DNA from: Aggregatimonas sangjinii
Lineage (GTDB): Bacteria; Bacteroidota; Bacteroidia; Flavobacteriales; Flavobacteriaceae
Direction of reading: 5' to 3'
Length of the DNA: 64,000 bases
Assembly: GCF_005943945.1 (NCBI RefSeq)
Contig: NZ_CP040710.1
Span: 310,001 to 374,000 of the forward strand
Shown here: positions 8,964 through 17,591 of the stretch, in pieces
How the letters are laid out: each line of letters opens with the position of its first letter
Position numbering within the stretch: the first letter of the stretch is position 1
Translations under genes and position numbers: made by a program
Notes under the pieces: generated by a model
Database searches by the model: none
What the model saw: the letters and a program-made list of their open reading frames with translations, nothing else
What the model was told of the DNA's origin: nothing

Positions 8964-10310
8964 ATGATTCAAAAAACCAACATACTACTTGTTTTTCTTT
9001 TGCTATTAGGCACGGGCCTTTGCGCTCAGGAACGGTGGACATTGGATGAATGCGTTGCCCATGCCCTAGAGCATAACCTACAGCTTAACGATTTTGAATA
9101 TATTGAGGCGTCGGGTAGGGAAGACTACCGCCAATCGGTTCGTAACCTTCTACCTACCGTAAACGCTGGCTCCGATTACACCGTTAGTTCTGGTCGTGCG
9201 GAGGATCCCAATACTGGTACCTTTGTAGTGCAGGATTTTTTCTCGAACAATTATTCGGTACAATCCAATATCGATTTGTTTCAGGGATTGCAGAAAATCA
9301 ATGCTATTAAAGCATCCAAATTCCTGTATCGGGCGACTCAGGAAGAAGTACTACAGCAAAAGTATCTTTTGGCCTTTCGTGTCATGCAGGCCTTCAACGA
9401 CATTCAGTTTTTTGAAGGCTTGACCGCAATTGCGATAGAACAGGTATCCGTATCAAAGACAAATTACCAATTGGTAGAAAAGCAAATCGAGTTGGGGTTA
9501 ATGGCAGGAGCTGATTTGTACGAGGCAAAATCGGCCTTATTGACCGACGAGCTGAATCTGACCCAAAGTGAAAACCAGTTGGCAGCAGCGAAATTGAGCT
9601 TGATTCAAGAAATGAATTTAGAGAATGAATCGAATATCGAGATTATTTCCGAAATCACGCCACGTGCCGAGGTCGAGGATATGCCTAGAATAACATCCGA
9701 TTCTGTGTATTCCAAAGCACGCGAGTTTCTTCCTTTGATAAAAGCGCAGGAGTTAAGAGCAAAAGCAGCCAAAAAACAAGTGGGTGTGGCCAGAGGCCAA
9801 TTATACCCTTCCTTATCGCTTTTTGCAGGTGTGGGCACGGGGTATTTTGAAACTTTTAGGGATAGTTTGGGAAGCACCTTGCCTTTTCGCCAACAGTTTA
9901 GGGACAATACCTCGCGATTTTTCGGATTGAGCCTCACCGTTCCCATTAGCAACGGGTGGTCGGCAAGGTCAAGGGTCAAACAGTCGAAAATCGAGAAACT
10001 TCGGCAGGAGAACAACCTCGACCTTCAGGAACAAGTGCTTTTTCAAACCATTCAACAATTGGTGCAGGAATACAAGGCGCTACAGGTAGAGCTAGGACAG
10101 AGCGCCCAGAATGTCGAGGCGCAGCGTCTGGCCTTCGCCGTTGCCCAAAAGCGGTATGAAAAGGGATTGATCAATGGAATTGAACTGTTTACGGCCAAAA
10201 ATCTTTTTGCCAGTGCCCAAAATGAGAATTTACAGGTACGACTGCGTTCGGAAATCAATAAAAGTACTTTGGATTTTTATCGAGGAATAGAAGTGTTCAA
10301 TATCAACTAA
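8964..10310 (+). CDS. TolC-family outer membrane efflux protein
   Basis: 448 residues. It has a cleavable signal peptide (MIQKTNILLVFLLLLGTGLCAQ) followed by ERWTLDECVAHALEHN, the usual start of mature TolC-like proteins. Two OEP repeats follow, rich in long amphipathic helices (about 180-260 and 330-430), with predicted beta hairpins about 70-110 and 280-320. Such trimers form the outer membrane duct of tripartite pumps. It is the first gene of the rightward efflux array and faces the regulator gene. The upstream region contains TTGGCA at two places (near 8932 and 8948), but neither has a proper sigma-54 -12 GC at the right spacing. Confidence 0.93.
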   Translation: MIQKTNILLVFLLLLGTGLCAQERWTLDECVAHALEHNLQLNDFEYIEASGREDYRQSVRNLLPTVNAGSDYTVSSGRAEDPNTGTFVVQDFFSNNYSVQSNIDLFQGLQKINAIKASKFLYRATQEEVLQQKYLLAFRVMQAFNDIQFFEGLTAIAIEQVSVSKTNYQLVEKQIELGLMAGADLYEAKSALLTDELNLTQSENQLAAAKLSLIQEMNLENESNIEIISEITPRAEVEDMPRITSDSVYSKAREFLPLIKAQELRAKAAKKQVGVARGQLYPSLSLFAGVGTGYFETFRDSLGSTLPFRQQFRDNTSRFFGLSLTVPISNGWSARSRVKQSKIEKLRQENNLDLQEQVLFQTIQQLVQEYKALQVELGQSAQNVEAQRLAFAVAQKRYEKGLINGIELFTAKNLFASAQNENLQVRLRSEINKSTLDFYRGIEVFNIN

Positions 10311-10529
10311 ACGTGCAGCCCAGCGCTTAGTTGGGAACAGGGGATTTTAGTTAATTATTAAGAAGGAATAATGAATTAGGATGAATGAACAAAGTGAAAT
10401 GAAAATAGGCCTTGGTGCACTACATTTTCGCTACGCACTACGCAGAGGAAATTTTAGAAATTTAAACAGATTTTCGTCCCTGCCGTCAGGCATGTTCGCC
10501 TAAATAAAAAATAAAAAGAATCGAGTAAA

Positions 10530-11780
10530 ATGGATATAAAATTAGAAAAGAAAAAGGGATTACGACCTAAACATTATGGCTACATCGCGTTGGGGTTGCT
10601 GTTGCTATTCACGGCATATCAGCTCATCTTTGCCTCTTCGGTAGCCACCTTCCGTACGGAGAAGGATAAGCTATCGGTAGCCGAGGTAACCCAGGGGAAA
10701 TTCGACGATTACATTACCATAAACGGGAATGTCGCCCCTATCGCTACCATTTATATGGATGCCTATGAAGGCGGTCGCGTAGAGGAAAAATTGATTGAAG
10801 AAGGCGCGATGGTCAAAAAAGGCGACATCATTCTTAAGCTCGAAAACATCAACCTCTACGAGCAGATTTTACAGAGTGAAAGTGGCTTAGCATTGAAACA
10901 GAATGATTTGCGGCAGACCAAATTGAATTTCGATTCCAGGCAGGTAGAGGGTAGAAGGTCACTGGCAACCGCAGGGACTGAACTTCAGAGACTAAAAAGA
11001 AATTTTGAACAGAATCAGGCGCTGTTCGAAGAAGAACTGATCTCAAGGGAAGCCTATCAGCTTTCGAAGGAAAACTATGAGCTATCGCAAAAACAATATG
11101 ACATTGTAAAGGTACAGACCGAAAATGATAACGAATTGCGGGAAACCTCTCTACCGGTTTTGGAGGCTGATTTGAATCGTATGCAAAAAACCTTGGGAAT
11201 GGTCTATCAACGTTTAGATCACCTAAATGTTCGGGCTCCTGCCGATGGCCAACTAGGCTTTTTAGATGCTGAAATCGGGCAAAATCTGACCCAAGGCCAA
11301 AGAATAGGTCAGATTAATGTACTCACCGATTACAAGATCGAAGCGACCATCGATGAACATTACATTGATCGTATCATACGCGATCTGACTGCGGTACTCG
11401 AACGAAACGGCAATGAATTTCCTCTACGTTTGCGCAAGGTGTACCCAGAGGTGCGTAACGGTAAATTCAAGGTAGACCTTGTCTTTACTGATAAAAAACC
11501 GGAAACCATACGGTCGGGCCAAAGCTACAACATCAAATTACAGCTGGGGGAATCGTCGGAGGCATTGCTCTTGCCCAAGGGAAGCTTCTTTCAGAGCACA
11601 GGCGGCCAATGGATTTTTGTCGTGGGTCCCGACGGTGACGAAGCTTTAAAACGAAACATCAGGATAGGAAAGCAGAATTCACGCTACTACGAGGTTTTAG
11701 AGGGTTTGCAGGCCGGTGAAAAGGTAATTACAAGCAATTATGACAGCTTTGGCGAAGCGGAGAAGATAGTATTGAAATGA
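10530..11780 (+). CDS. efflux periplasmic adaptor (MacA/HlyD family)
   Basis: 416 residues. One N-terminal membrane anchor at about 17-36 (HYGYIALGLLLLFTAYQLIF). Then a half lipoyl domain (GGRVEEKLIEEGAMVKKGDIIL), a long coiled-coil hairpin about 110-215, the returning lipoyl half (VRAPADGQLGFLDAEIGQNL), and beta-barrel and membrane-proximal domains ending NYDSFGEAEKIVLK. Adaptors of this kind link an inner membrane ABC permease such as MacB to TolC. Position between tolC and ATPase genes fits. The 219 bp before it hold no recognisable gene, though they contain a short palindromic repeat-like piece (CCTGCCGTCAGGCATG) near 10481. Confidence 0.92.
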   Translation: MDIKLEKKKGLRPKHYGYIALGLLLLFTAYQLIFASSVATFRTEKDKLSVAEVTQGKFDDYITINGNVAPIATIYMDAYEGGRVEEKLIEEGAMVKKGDIILKLENINLYEQILQSESGLALKQNDLRQTKLNFDSRQVEGRRSLATAGTELQRLKRNFEQNQALFEEELISREAYQLSKENYELSQKQYDIVKVQTENDNELRETSLPVLEADLNRMQKTLGMVYQRLDHLNVRAPADGQLGFLDAEIGQNLTQGQRIGQINVLTDYKIEATIDEHYIDRIIRDLTAVLERNGNEFPLRLRKVYPEVRNGKFKVDLVFTDKKPETIRSGQSYNIKLQLGESSEALLLPKGSFFQSTGGQWIFVVGPDGDEALKRNIRIGKQNSRYYEVLEGLQAGEKVITSNYDSFGEAEKIVLK

Positions 11781-11905
11781 CATTGAACCCTGAGTATAAT
11801 CGAAGGGTGATGTAGCATAAAAACAGAATGGAAATAGCACCTTACTGTAACATCGAACGCAATCCGGATGTCTTTAATGATAACAACTAAAATCAATCCA
11901 TAGAA

Positions 11906-12601
11906 ATGATACAAATCCAAAATTTAAAAAAGAGCTTCCGGACCGAGGAAGTCGAAACCTTGGCCTTGAACAACGTAAATCTAAAAGTAGAGGATGGTGA
12001 ATTTACTGCCATCATGGGCCCTTCGGGTTGTGGGAAATCTACCTTATTGAACATCATCGGCATGCTTGACAACCCCACCGAGGGCAGCTACCAATTCGCA
12101 GGGAACGAGGTAGGGGGTCTCAAGGAACGGCAGCGTACGGAACTTCGCAAAGGAAATTTGGGCTTCGTTTTTCAAAGCTTCAACCTGATCGATGAACTAA
12201 CCGTCTTCGAAAATGTTGAACTGCCGTTGATCTATCTTAAGGAAAGTAAAAGTAGCCGTAGGGAAAAGGTAATGAAAGTTCTGGAGCGCATGAAAATCGC
12301 TCACAGGGAAAAGCACTTTCCGCATCAATTATCGGGCGGACAACAACAGCGCGTTGCCATTGCTAGGGCCGTAGTGACCAATCCGAAGTTAATCCTGGCG
12401 GATGAGCCCACGGGAAATTTGGACTCTAAAAACGGCTTGGAAGTGATGAACCTCTTGACCGAATTGAACCAAGAAGGTACGACTATAGTCATGGTAACGC
12501 ACTCGGACCATGATTCCCATTTTGCTCATCGCATCGTAAATCTATTTGACGGCCAAATCGTAACGGAAAGCCATAATCGGGCTATCGGGGCAAACGCGTA
12601 A
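11906..12601 (+). CDS. ABC transporter ATP-binding protein (MacB/LolD type)
   Basis: 231 residues, a stand-alone nucleotide-binding subunit. Walker A GPSGCGKST is at 38-46, the Q-loop FVFQSFNL at about 87-94, the signature LSGGQQQR at 142-149, Walker B LILADEP at 162-168, D-loop NLDSK at 171-175, and the H-loop MVTHSD near 196. All catalytic positions are intact. It is the only fully canonical ATPase in the array and probably energises several of the following permeases, none of which has its own nucleotide-binding domain. In enterobacterial MacB the ATPase and permease are fused; here they are separate, as is usual in Bacteroidota. Confidence 0.94.
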   Translation: MIQIQNLKKSFRTEEVETLALNNVNLKVEDGEFTAIMGPSGCGKSTLLNIIGMLDNPTEGSYQFAGNEVGGLKERQRTELRKGNLGFVFQSFNLIDELTVFENVELPLIYLKESKSSRREKVMKVLERMKIAHREKHFPHQLSGGQQQRVAIARAVVTNPKLILADEPTGNLDSKNGLEVMNLLTELNQEGTTIVMVTHSDHDSHFAHRIVNLFDGQIVTESHNRAIGANA

Positions 12602-12621
12602 TAGCGGAGTTTATTCATCAA

Positions 12622-12647
12622 ACTGCCCCGATTTTTAGCGGGGCAGT
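12622..12647 (+). terminator. perfect 9-bp hairpin between ATPase and first permease
   Basis: ACTGCCCCG, loop ATTTTTAG, CGGGGCAGT. It starts 20 bp after the ATPase stop codon. No T-run follows, so it may act as a processing or attenuation hairpin rather than a full rho-independent terminator. A second small hairpin (TGCTGG/CCAGCA) lies at about 12662-12680, just before the permease start. Confidence 0.5.
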
Positions 12648-12697
12648 CATCAATCATCGGATGCTGGGTGAATGCCAGCACTGGAAAAACGAGAACC

Positions 12698-15067
12698 ATG
12701 TTCAACAACTATCTGAAAATCGCTTGGCGAAACCTGACCAAAAACAAGGTTTATTTCGTAATCAATATCCTCGGACTTTCCATGGCCCTGACCGCATCTT
12801 TTCTGATGCTCCTCTGGGTTTATGACGAGTACACCATTGATAAGTTTCATGCCAACGACGAACGGTTGTTTCAAGTAAAACGCACCATACCTCTTGAAAA
12901 TGGGGTGATAGACGTGTATGAAACCGTTCCCTATCAACTGCTGAAAACCGGGAAAGAACAACTGCCGGAGATTGAAAAGTACATTACCCTTGGCAGGAGT
13001 TTCGAAGACAACCTAAAGGTCGAAAACGTAGACTATAGGGCAGCAGGTACCTTTACCAATGCAGACTTTTTTGAAGGCTTTTCGTTTCCGATCATCTTGG
13101 GCGATATCACCCAACTAGACAAGAAACCGGAGGCATTAGCCATTTCAGAAACGCTGGCACGTAAAATATGGGGTGCCGAATGGAAGAAAAAAGCCATTGG
13201 CAGTCCTGTTGAGATCATGGATAATGGAAACTTCACAGTGGAGGCCATTTTTGAGGATTTCCCGAATAATTCATCCATTCAAAATGATTTCTATTATAGT
13301 TTCAATGGCTATTTGGCGAAGAACGATTGGATGCTGGAATGGGAAAATGGGGGAATGCAAGGTGCCTTTCTTTTGCAGGAGGCGGCCGATTCCGATCAAG
13401 TTGCGGACAAAATTCAACAGCTTTTTCAATCTAATATCGAAGGGGAACAGAAGGAAGGCAGTTTTTTACAGCAGTTTTCCGATAGCTACCTATATGGTAA
13501 ATATGACGAAAGAGCGCAGGTTAGCGGGGGCCGCATTGAATACGTTAGGATATTCGCCATTGCCGCTATTTTTCTTTTGCTGATCTCATGTATTAATTTT
13601 ATCAATCTATCAACAGCTTATGCCACTAAAAGGGCGACCGAAATCGGTGTTCGAAAAGTGAACGGAGCTAATAAAAAAACGCTCGTGCGTCAATTTTTGA
13701 CTGAAACTGGAATCGTAACGTCCATATCCTTCGCTATTGCCTTCGTTTTGGTCTTGGTACTACTGCCCAGTGTTAATGAATTTGTAGGGAAAACTATGGA
13801 AATCGGCTTCTATCGACCAGGTATCTGGCTTACGATCCTAGCGGTTTTTTCGATAACCACTTTACTCTCAGGAATGTACCCGGCCTATGTAATCTCATCT
13901 TTTACCACGGTGGATGCCCTCAAAGGCAAAACACAGGAGAAAAAGAATACGATATCCTTCCGAAAGGGGCTGGTCGTATTGCAATTCGGACTCGCGGTTG
14001 TGATGATCGTGGCGGCCATCATCGTAAAATTACAGGTAGACTACATCAACCAAAAAGATCTTGGTATTGCAAAAGACCACATCGTTTCGATGCACCAAGA
14101 TCAAAAGCTGACGGAAAAGTACGAGGTGCTGCGAAATGAATTGCTAAGCTCGAATACCATAGAAGACGTCACCCTGGCAGGACCTTTTCCCTTGGATATG
14201 GGGGCCTCTACCAGTGGGGTCAACTGGGCAGGTAAGACACTCGATGAGCAGAACATTGAATTCTCCCTTTTATGGACGGCCCATAACTTTCCGAAAACCT
14301 TCGATATTCCCCTGAGCAAGGGTAGGTACTATCCCGAAGGCAGTGCCGATACCTTGAATATCGTCGTCAACGAAAAGGCGGTCGAAACCATGGGGCTAAC
14401 AGATCCCATAGGAAAAACAGTCGAGGTTTGGGGTAGCCAACGACAAATCATAGGGGTGCTGAAAGACTTTCACAACCGATCACTCTACGAAGCCATACAA
14501 CCTTCCATTTTCTTTCTAGACCCCAATGACGCGGGCACCATGTTCGTAAAATTAAAAGCTTCGAAGACCGAGGAGGCCTTGGTGCACATTACTACGGCAT
14601 TTGCAAAAGTATTGCCCGATGTCCCGCTTCACCTCGATTTTGTCGATGCGGAATATGCAGCGAAATACAAAAGTGAAACGCTAACTGGCTCCCTCACCTA
14701 TTATTTTGCCTTTATCTCTATTCTTATTTCCTGTTTGGGGCTTTTCGGCCTGGCTACCTTCATGGCAAAACAGCGGACCAAGGAAATTGGAATTCGAAAA
14801 GTGTTGGGAGCAAGTGTGCAAAGCATTACGACTCTAATTTCATTGGATTTTTTAAAACTGGTAGGTCTGGCGATAGTCATCGCATCGCCTTTGGCATACT
14901 ATCTAATGAATGAATGGCTGCAAGGTTTTGCCTATACCGTATCGATATCTTGGTGGGTGTTCGCCATAACAGCACTTTTAACAGTAGTCATCGCATTCAT
15001 TACAATCGGCTTTCAATCGATCAAGGCGGCTATGGTCAACCCTGTGAAAAGTTTGCGCACAGAATAA
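12698..15067 (+). CDS. FtsX/MacB-like ABC transporter permease, copy 1
   Basis: 789 residues from ATG 12698 (MFNNYLKIAWRNLTKNK). A GTG at 12668 is in frame but precedes the start conserved in all the paralogs. Architecture: N-terminal membrane helix about 18-42, large periplasmic MacB-type core domain about 45-280, first FtsX domain about 280-410 with the cytoplasmic coupling motif KRATEIGVRKVNGAN near 311, a helix about 425-445, second periplasmic domain, second FtsX domain from about 670 with CLGLFGLATF and QRTKEIGIRKVLGAS, and C-terminus NPVKSLRTE. The charged EIG(I/V)RKV(L/N)GA loops probably contact the ATPase. The substrate is unknown; antimicrobial peptides or lipids are family precedents. 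Confidence 0.92.
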   Translation: MFNNYLKIAWRNLTKNKVYFVINILGLSMALTASFLMLLWVYDEYTIDKFHANDERLFQVKRTIPLENGVIDVYETVPYQLLKTGKEQLPEIEKYITLGRSFEDNLKVENVDYRAAGTFTNADFFEGFSFPIILGDITQLDKKPEALAISETLARKIWGAEWKKKAIGSPVEIMDNGNFTVEAIFEDFPNNSSIQNDFYYSFNGYLAKNDWMLEWENGGMQGAFLLQEAADSDQVADKIQQLFQSNIEGEQKEGSFLQQFSDSYLYGKYDERAQVSGGRIEYVRIFAIAAIFLLLISCINFINLSTAYATKRATEIGVRKVNGANKKTLVRQFLTETGIVTSISFAIAFVLVLVLLPSVNEFVGKTMEIGFYRPGIWLTILAVFSITTLLSGMYPAYVISSFTTVDALKGKTQEKKNTISFRKGLVVLQFGLAVVMIVAAIIVKLQVDYINQKDLGIAKDHIVSMHQDQKLTEKYEVLRNELLSSNTIEDVTLAGPFPLDMGASTSGVNWAGKTLDEQNIEFSLLWTAHNFPKTFDIPLSKGRYYPEGSADTLNIVVNEKAVETMGLTDPIGKTVEVWGSQRQIIGVLKDFHNRSLYEAIQPSIFFLDPNDAGTMFVKLKASKTEEALVHITTAFAKVLPDVPLHLDFVDAEYAAKYKSETLTGSLTYYFAFISILISCLGLFGLATFMAKQRTKEIGIRKVLGASVQSITTLISLDFLKLVGLAIVIASPLAYYLMNEWLQGFAYTVSISWWVFAITALLTVVIAFITIGFQSIKAAMVNPVKSLRTE

Positions 15068-15096
15068 AATAACATCATCATCAAAAAACGAGAATC

Positions 15097-17529
15097 ATGT
15101 TCAAAAATCACTTAAAAATCGCTTGGAGAAGCCTAAAAAAGCAACCCTTTTTTACTTTGCTCAATACGTTCGGCCTTGCTATTGGTATGGCCGGAGCGCT
15201 CCTTATTTCGTTGTACATCTATGATGAGCTAAGCTTTGATAAGATGTTCGCCGATGCCGATCGCATTCATAGAATCGACGCAGATATCAAATTTGGTGGA
15301 GCTGAAATCAAGGCATCGGAGTCGGCGCCTCCTATGGCAGCTGCGATGCAACGTGATTTCTCTCAGGTGGAGGCTACGGTTAGACTTCGGGGTCGAGGGA
15401 GTATGTTACTTCGCAAAAGTGGTTCGACCGATAATTCCAAAGAGCTGCGAACGGCATTTGCCGACTCTACCTTCTTCGATTTTTTTGGGATCGATTTGCT
15501 CGTGGGCAATGCCAAGACCGCATTGACGCGACCGAGTACCTTGGTGCTGACGAAAACGGCCGCAGAGAAGCATTTTGGAGTACAAAATGCCTTGGGGCAG
15601 CAACTTTTGGTGAACAATACCGATACCTATACCGTTACCGGTGTCATTGAAGATCTGCCAAAGAATTCCTTTCTACGTGAACATTCCGTTTTTATGGCGA
15701 TGGCGGGGAACGTCGCCTCACGGGAGGAGAATTGGGGCAGTAATAACTATTTTACCTTCATTAAACTGATTCCCAGTGCCGATGTCGCCGACTTGCAGGA
15801 ACCGTTACAAGGTATGCTCGAACGCTATATGCTGCCTTGGGCCCAAAAGTATTTTCCGGGTATGACGGCCGAATCCTTCACCGCATCGGGCAATTATATC
15901 CGGTACCACACCATGGCATTGACCGACATTCATTTGCATTCGGACCGCCAGAGCGAGTTGAGTGCGAACAGTAGCATCCAAAATGTGTACATTCTTTCGT
16001 TTATCGGACTTTTTCTATTGGTCTTGGCCTGTGTCAACTTTATGAACCTTTCAACCGCACACTCATTAAAAAGGGCTAAGGAGGTAGGTGTTCGAAAGAC
16101 CTTGGGCTCCAATACCTCCGATTTGGTGCGTCAGTTCCTGACCGAATCCGGGTTGATTTCCTTTATTTCGCTGTTACTGGCCGTTTTGTTTGCTGTAGTA
16201 GCACTTCCGTTTTTTAATGAGCTTTCGGGCAAGGCGGTCGACTTTCCGTATCTGAATCCATTTTTCTGGATGATATTGCTTGCTGCCACCGTAGTGCTGG
16301 GTCTTTTAGCGGGAAGTTATCCAGCTTTTTTCATGTCGCGCTTTATGCCTGTTAAAACACTTAAAGGGGGCGGTCAGGAAAGTGTTGGTGGAGGAAGAAC
16401 CCGCAATGCATTGGTGATCTTTCAATTTGCCATTTCGGTATTTTTAATAGTAGCGACTTTAGTGGTCTTCCAACAATTGAAATTTATACAAGGTAAAGAT
16501 CTTGGTTTCGCCAAAGATCAGGTGTTGCTCATCAATGATACCTACGCCGCTGGAAATCAAGTAGCAACCTTCAAAGAGGAGGTCCTCAAACTAAGTCAGG
16601 TCAAAAGTGCCACTTTGAGCGATTTTTTGCCGGTCCCGTCAACCCGTTCCAATAGTTCTTTTTTTGAGGAAGGGGCTATGGAGCAGGAAAATGCCATTCA
16701 AATGCAGACTTGGGGCGTTGATGGTGATTACCTACGGACATTGGACCTGAAGCTTGTGGCCGGACGTAATTTCAGTAAGAAGTTCAAAACCGATTCCACT
16801 GCAGTGATCATAAACGAGGCCACTTTGCCCGTACTCGGGGTGGGCCCACAGGAGGCCTTGGGTTTGCGGATAACGGAAGATGCCGATCTGGAAGAAAAGG
16901 TGTTCTATACGGTCATAGGCGTGGTCAAGGATTTTCACTACGAATCGCTACGAGAAGATATTGGCGCTCTTGGACTTTATTTGGAGGATTCCCCGGGAAT
17001 ACTCGCCACAAAGTTGAATTCAGGTGATTTTTCCAGTACCATAGCAAGTATCGAAAGTATTTGGAAAGAACTGGCGCCGGGACAACCTTTCAGTTATCGT
17101 TTTATGGATGAGGCCTTCAATACTACCTACGAAGCCGAACAGCGATTGGGAAAAATCTTTATGGTCTTTACGATACTCTCGATTTTGATTGCTTGTCTTG
17201 GCCTCTTTGGTCTGGCCACCTTCAATGCCCAAAAACGCACCAAAGAAATCGGAATACGAAAAGTGTTGGGTGCCAGTGTTGGGCAAATCACCTATCGTTT
17301 AACGACCGATTTCCTCAAAATGGTGGTTGTGGCGATACTCATTTCGCTACCCATCGGCTGGTTTGCCATGAACAAATGGTTAGCGGATTTTTCATATCGA
17401 ATGGAAATGGGCTGGGGCGTGTTCGCCATTGCCGCGCTACTGGCGGTTGTGGTGGCCATCGTCACGGTAAGCTATCAAAGCATCAAGGCCGCCGTTGTAA
17501 ATCCTGTCAAAAGTTTACGGTCGGAGTAA
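15097..17529 (+). CDS. FtsX/MacB-like ABC transporter permease, copy 2
   Basis: 810 residues, starting MFKNHLKIAWRSLKKQPFF 29 bp after copy 1. Same plan: N-terminal helix about 18-42, periplasmic core, first FtsX domain with coupling motif KRAKEVGVRKTLGSN near 325, second FtsX domain with KRTKEIGIRKVLGAS near 713, C-terminus NPVKSLRSE. Between the domains it has VIGVVKDFHYESLRED, the motif repeated in most copies of the array. The leader directly before its ATG, AAAAAACGAGAATC, matches those of copies 1 and 4. No nucleotide-binding domain is present, so it depends on a separate ATPase. Confidence 0.92.
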   Translation: MFKNHLKIAWRSLKKQPFFTLLNTFGLAIGMAGALLISLYIYDELSFDKMFADADRIHRIDADIKFGGAEIKASESAPPMAAAMQRDFSQVEATVRLRGRGSMLLRKSGSTDNSKELRTAFADSTFFDFFGIDLLVGNAKTALTRPSTLVLTKTAAEKHFGVQNALGQQLLVNNTDTYTVTGVIEDLPKNSFLREHSVFMAMAGNVASREENWGSNNYFTFIKLIPSADVADLQEPLQGMLERYMLPWAQKYFPGMTAESFTASGNYIRYHTMALTDIHLHSDRQSELSANSSIQNVYILSFIGLFLLVLACVNFMNLSTAHSLKRAKEVGVRKTLGSNTSDLVRQFLTESGLISFISLLLAVLFAVVALPFFNELSGKAVDFPYLNPFFWMILLAATVVLGLLAGSYPAFFMSRFMPVKTLKGGGQESVGGGRTRNALVIFQFAISVFLIVATLVVFQQLKFIQGKDLGFAKDQVLLINDTYAAGNQVATFKEEVLKLSQVKSATLSDFLPVPSTRSNSSFFEEGAMEQENAIQMQTWGVDGDYLRTLDLKLVAGRNFSKKFKTDSTAVIINEATLPVLGVGPQEALGLRITEDADLEEKVFYTVIGVVKDFHYESLREDIGALGLYLEDSPGILATKLNSGDFSSTIASIESIWKELAPGQPFSYRFMDEAFNTTYEAEQRLGKIFMVFTILSILIACLGLFGLATFNAQKRTKEIGIRKVLGASVGQITYRLTTDFLKMVVVAILISLPIGWFAMNKWLADFSYRMEMGWGVFAIAALLAVVVAIVTVSYQSIKAAVVNPVKSLRSE

Positions 17530-17591
17530 CCTTCCATCTCGATAAGGAGTACCCCTAGGTATCGGCAGGTTCGGCATAAAAAATGAAACTC

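Noticed and set aside
12662-12697. Sigma-54-like TGGGTGAATGCCAGCA before permease copy 1
   Set aside because: Spacing fits but the sequence is a small hairpin with weak agreement to the consensus.
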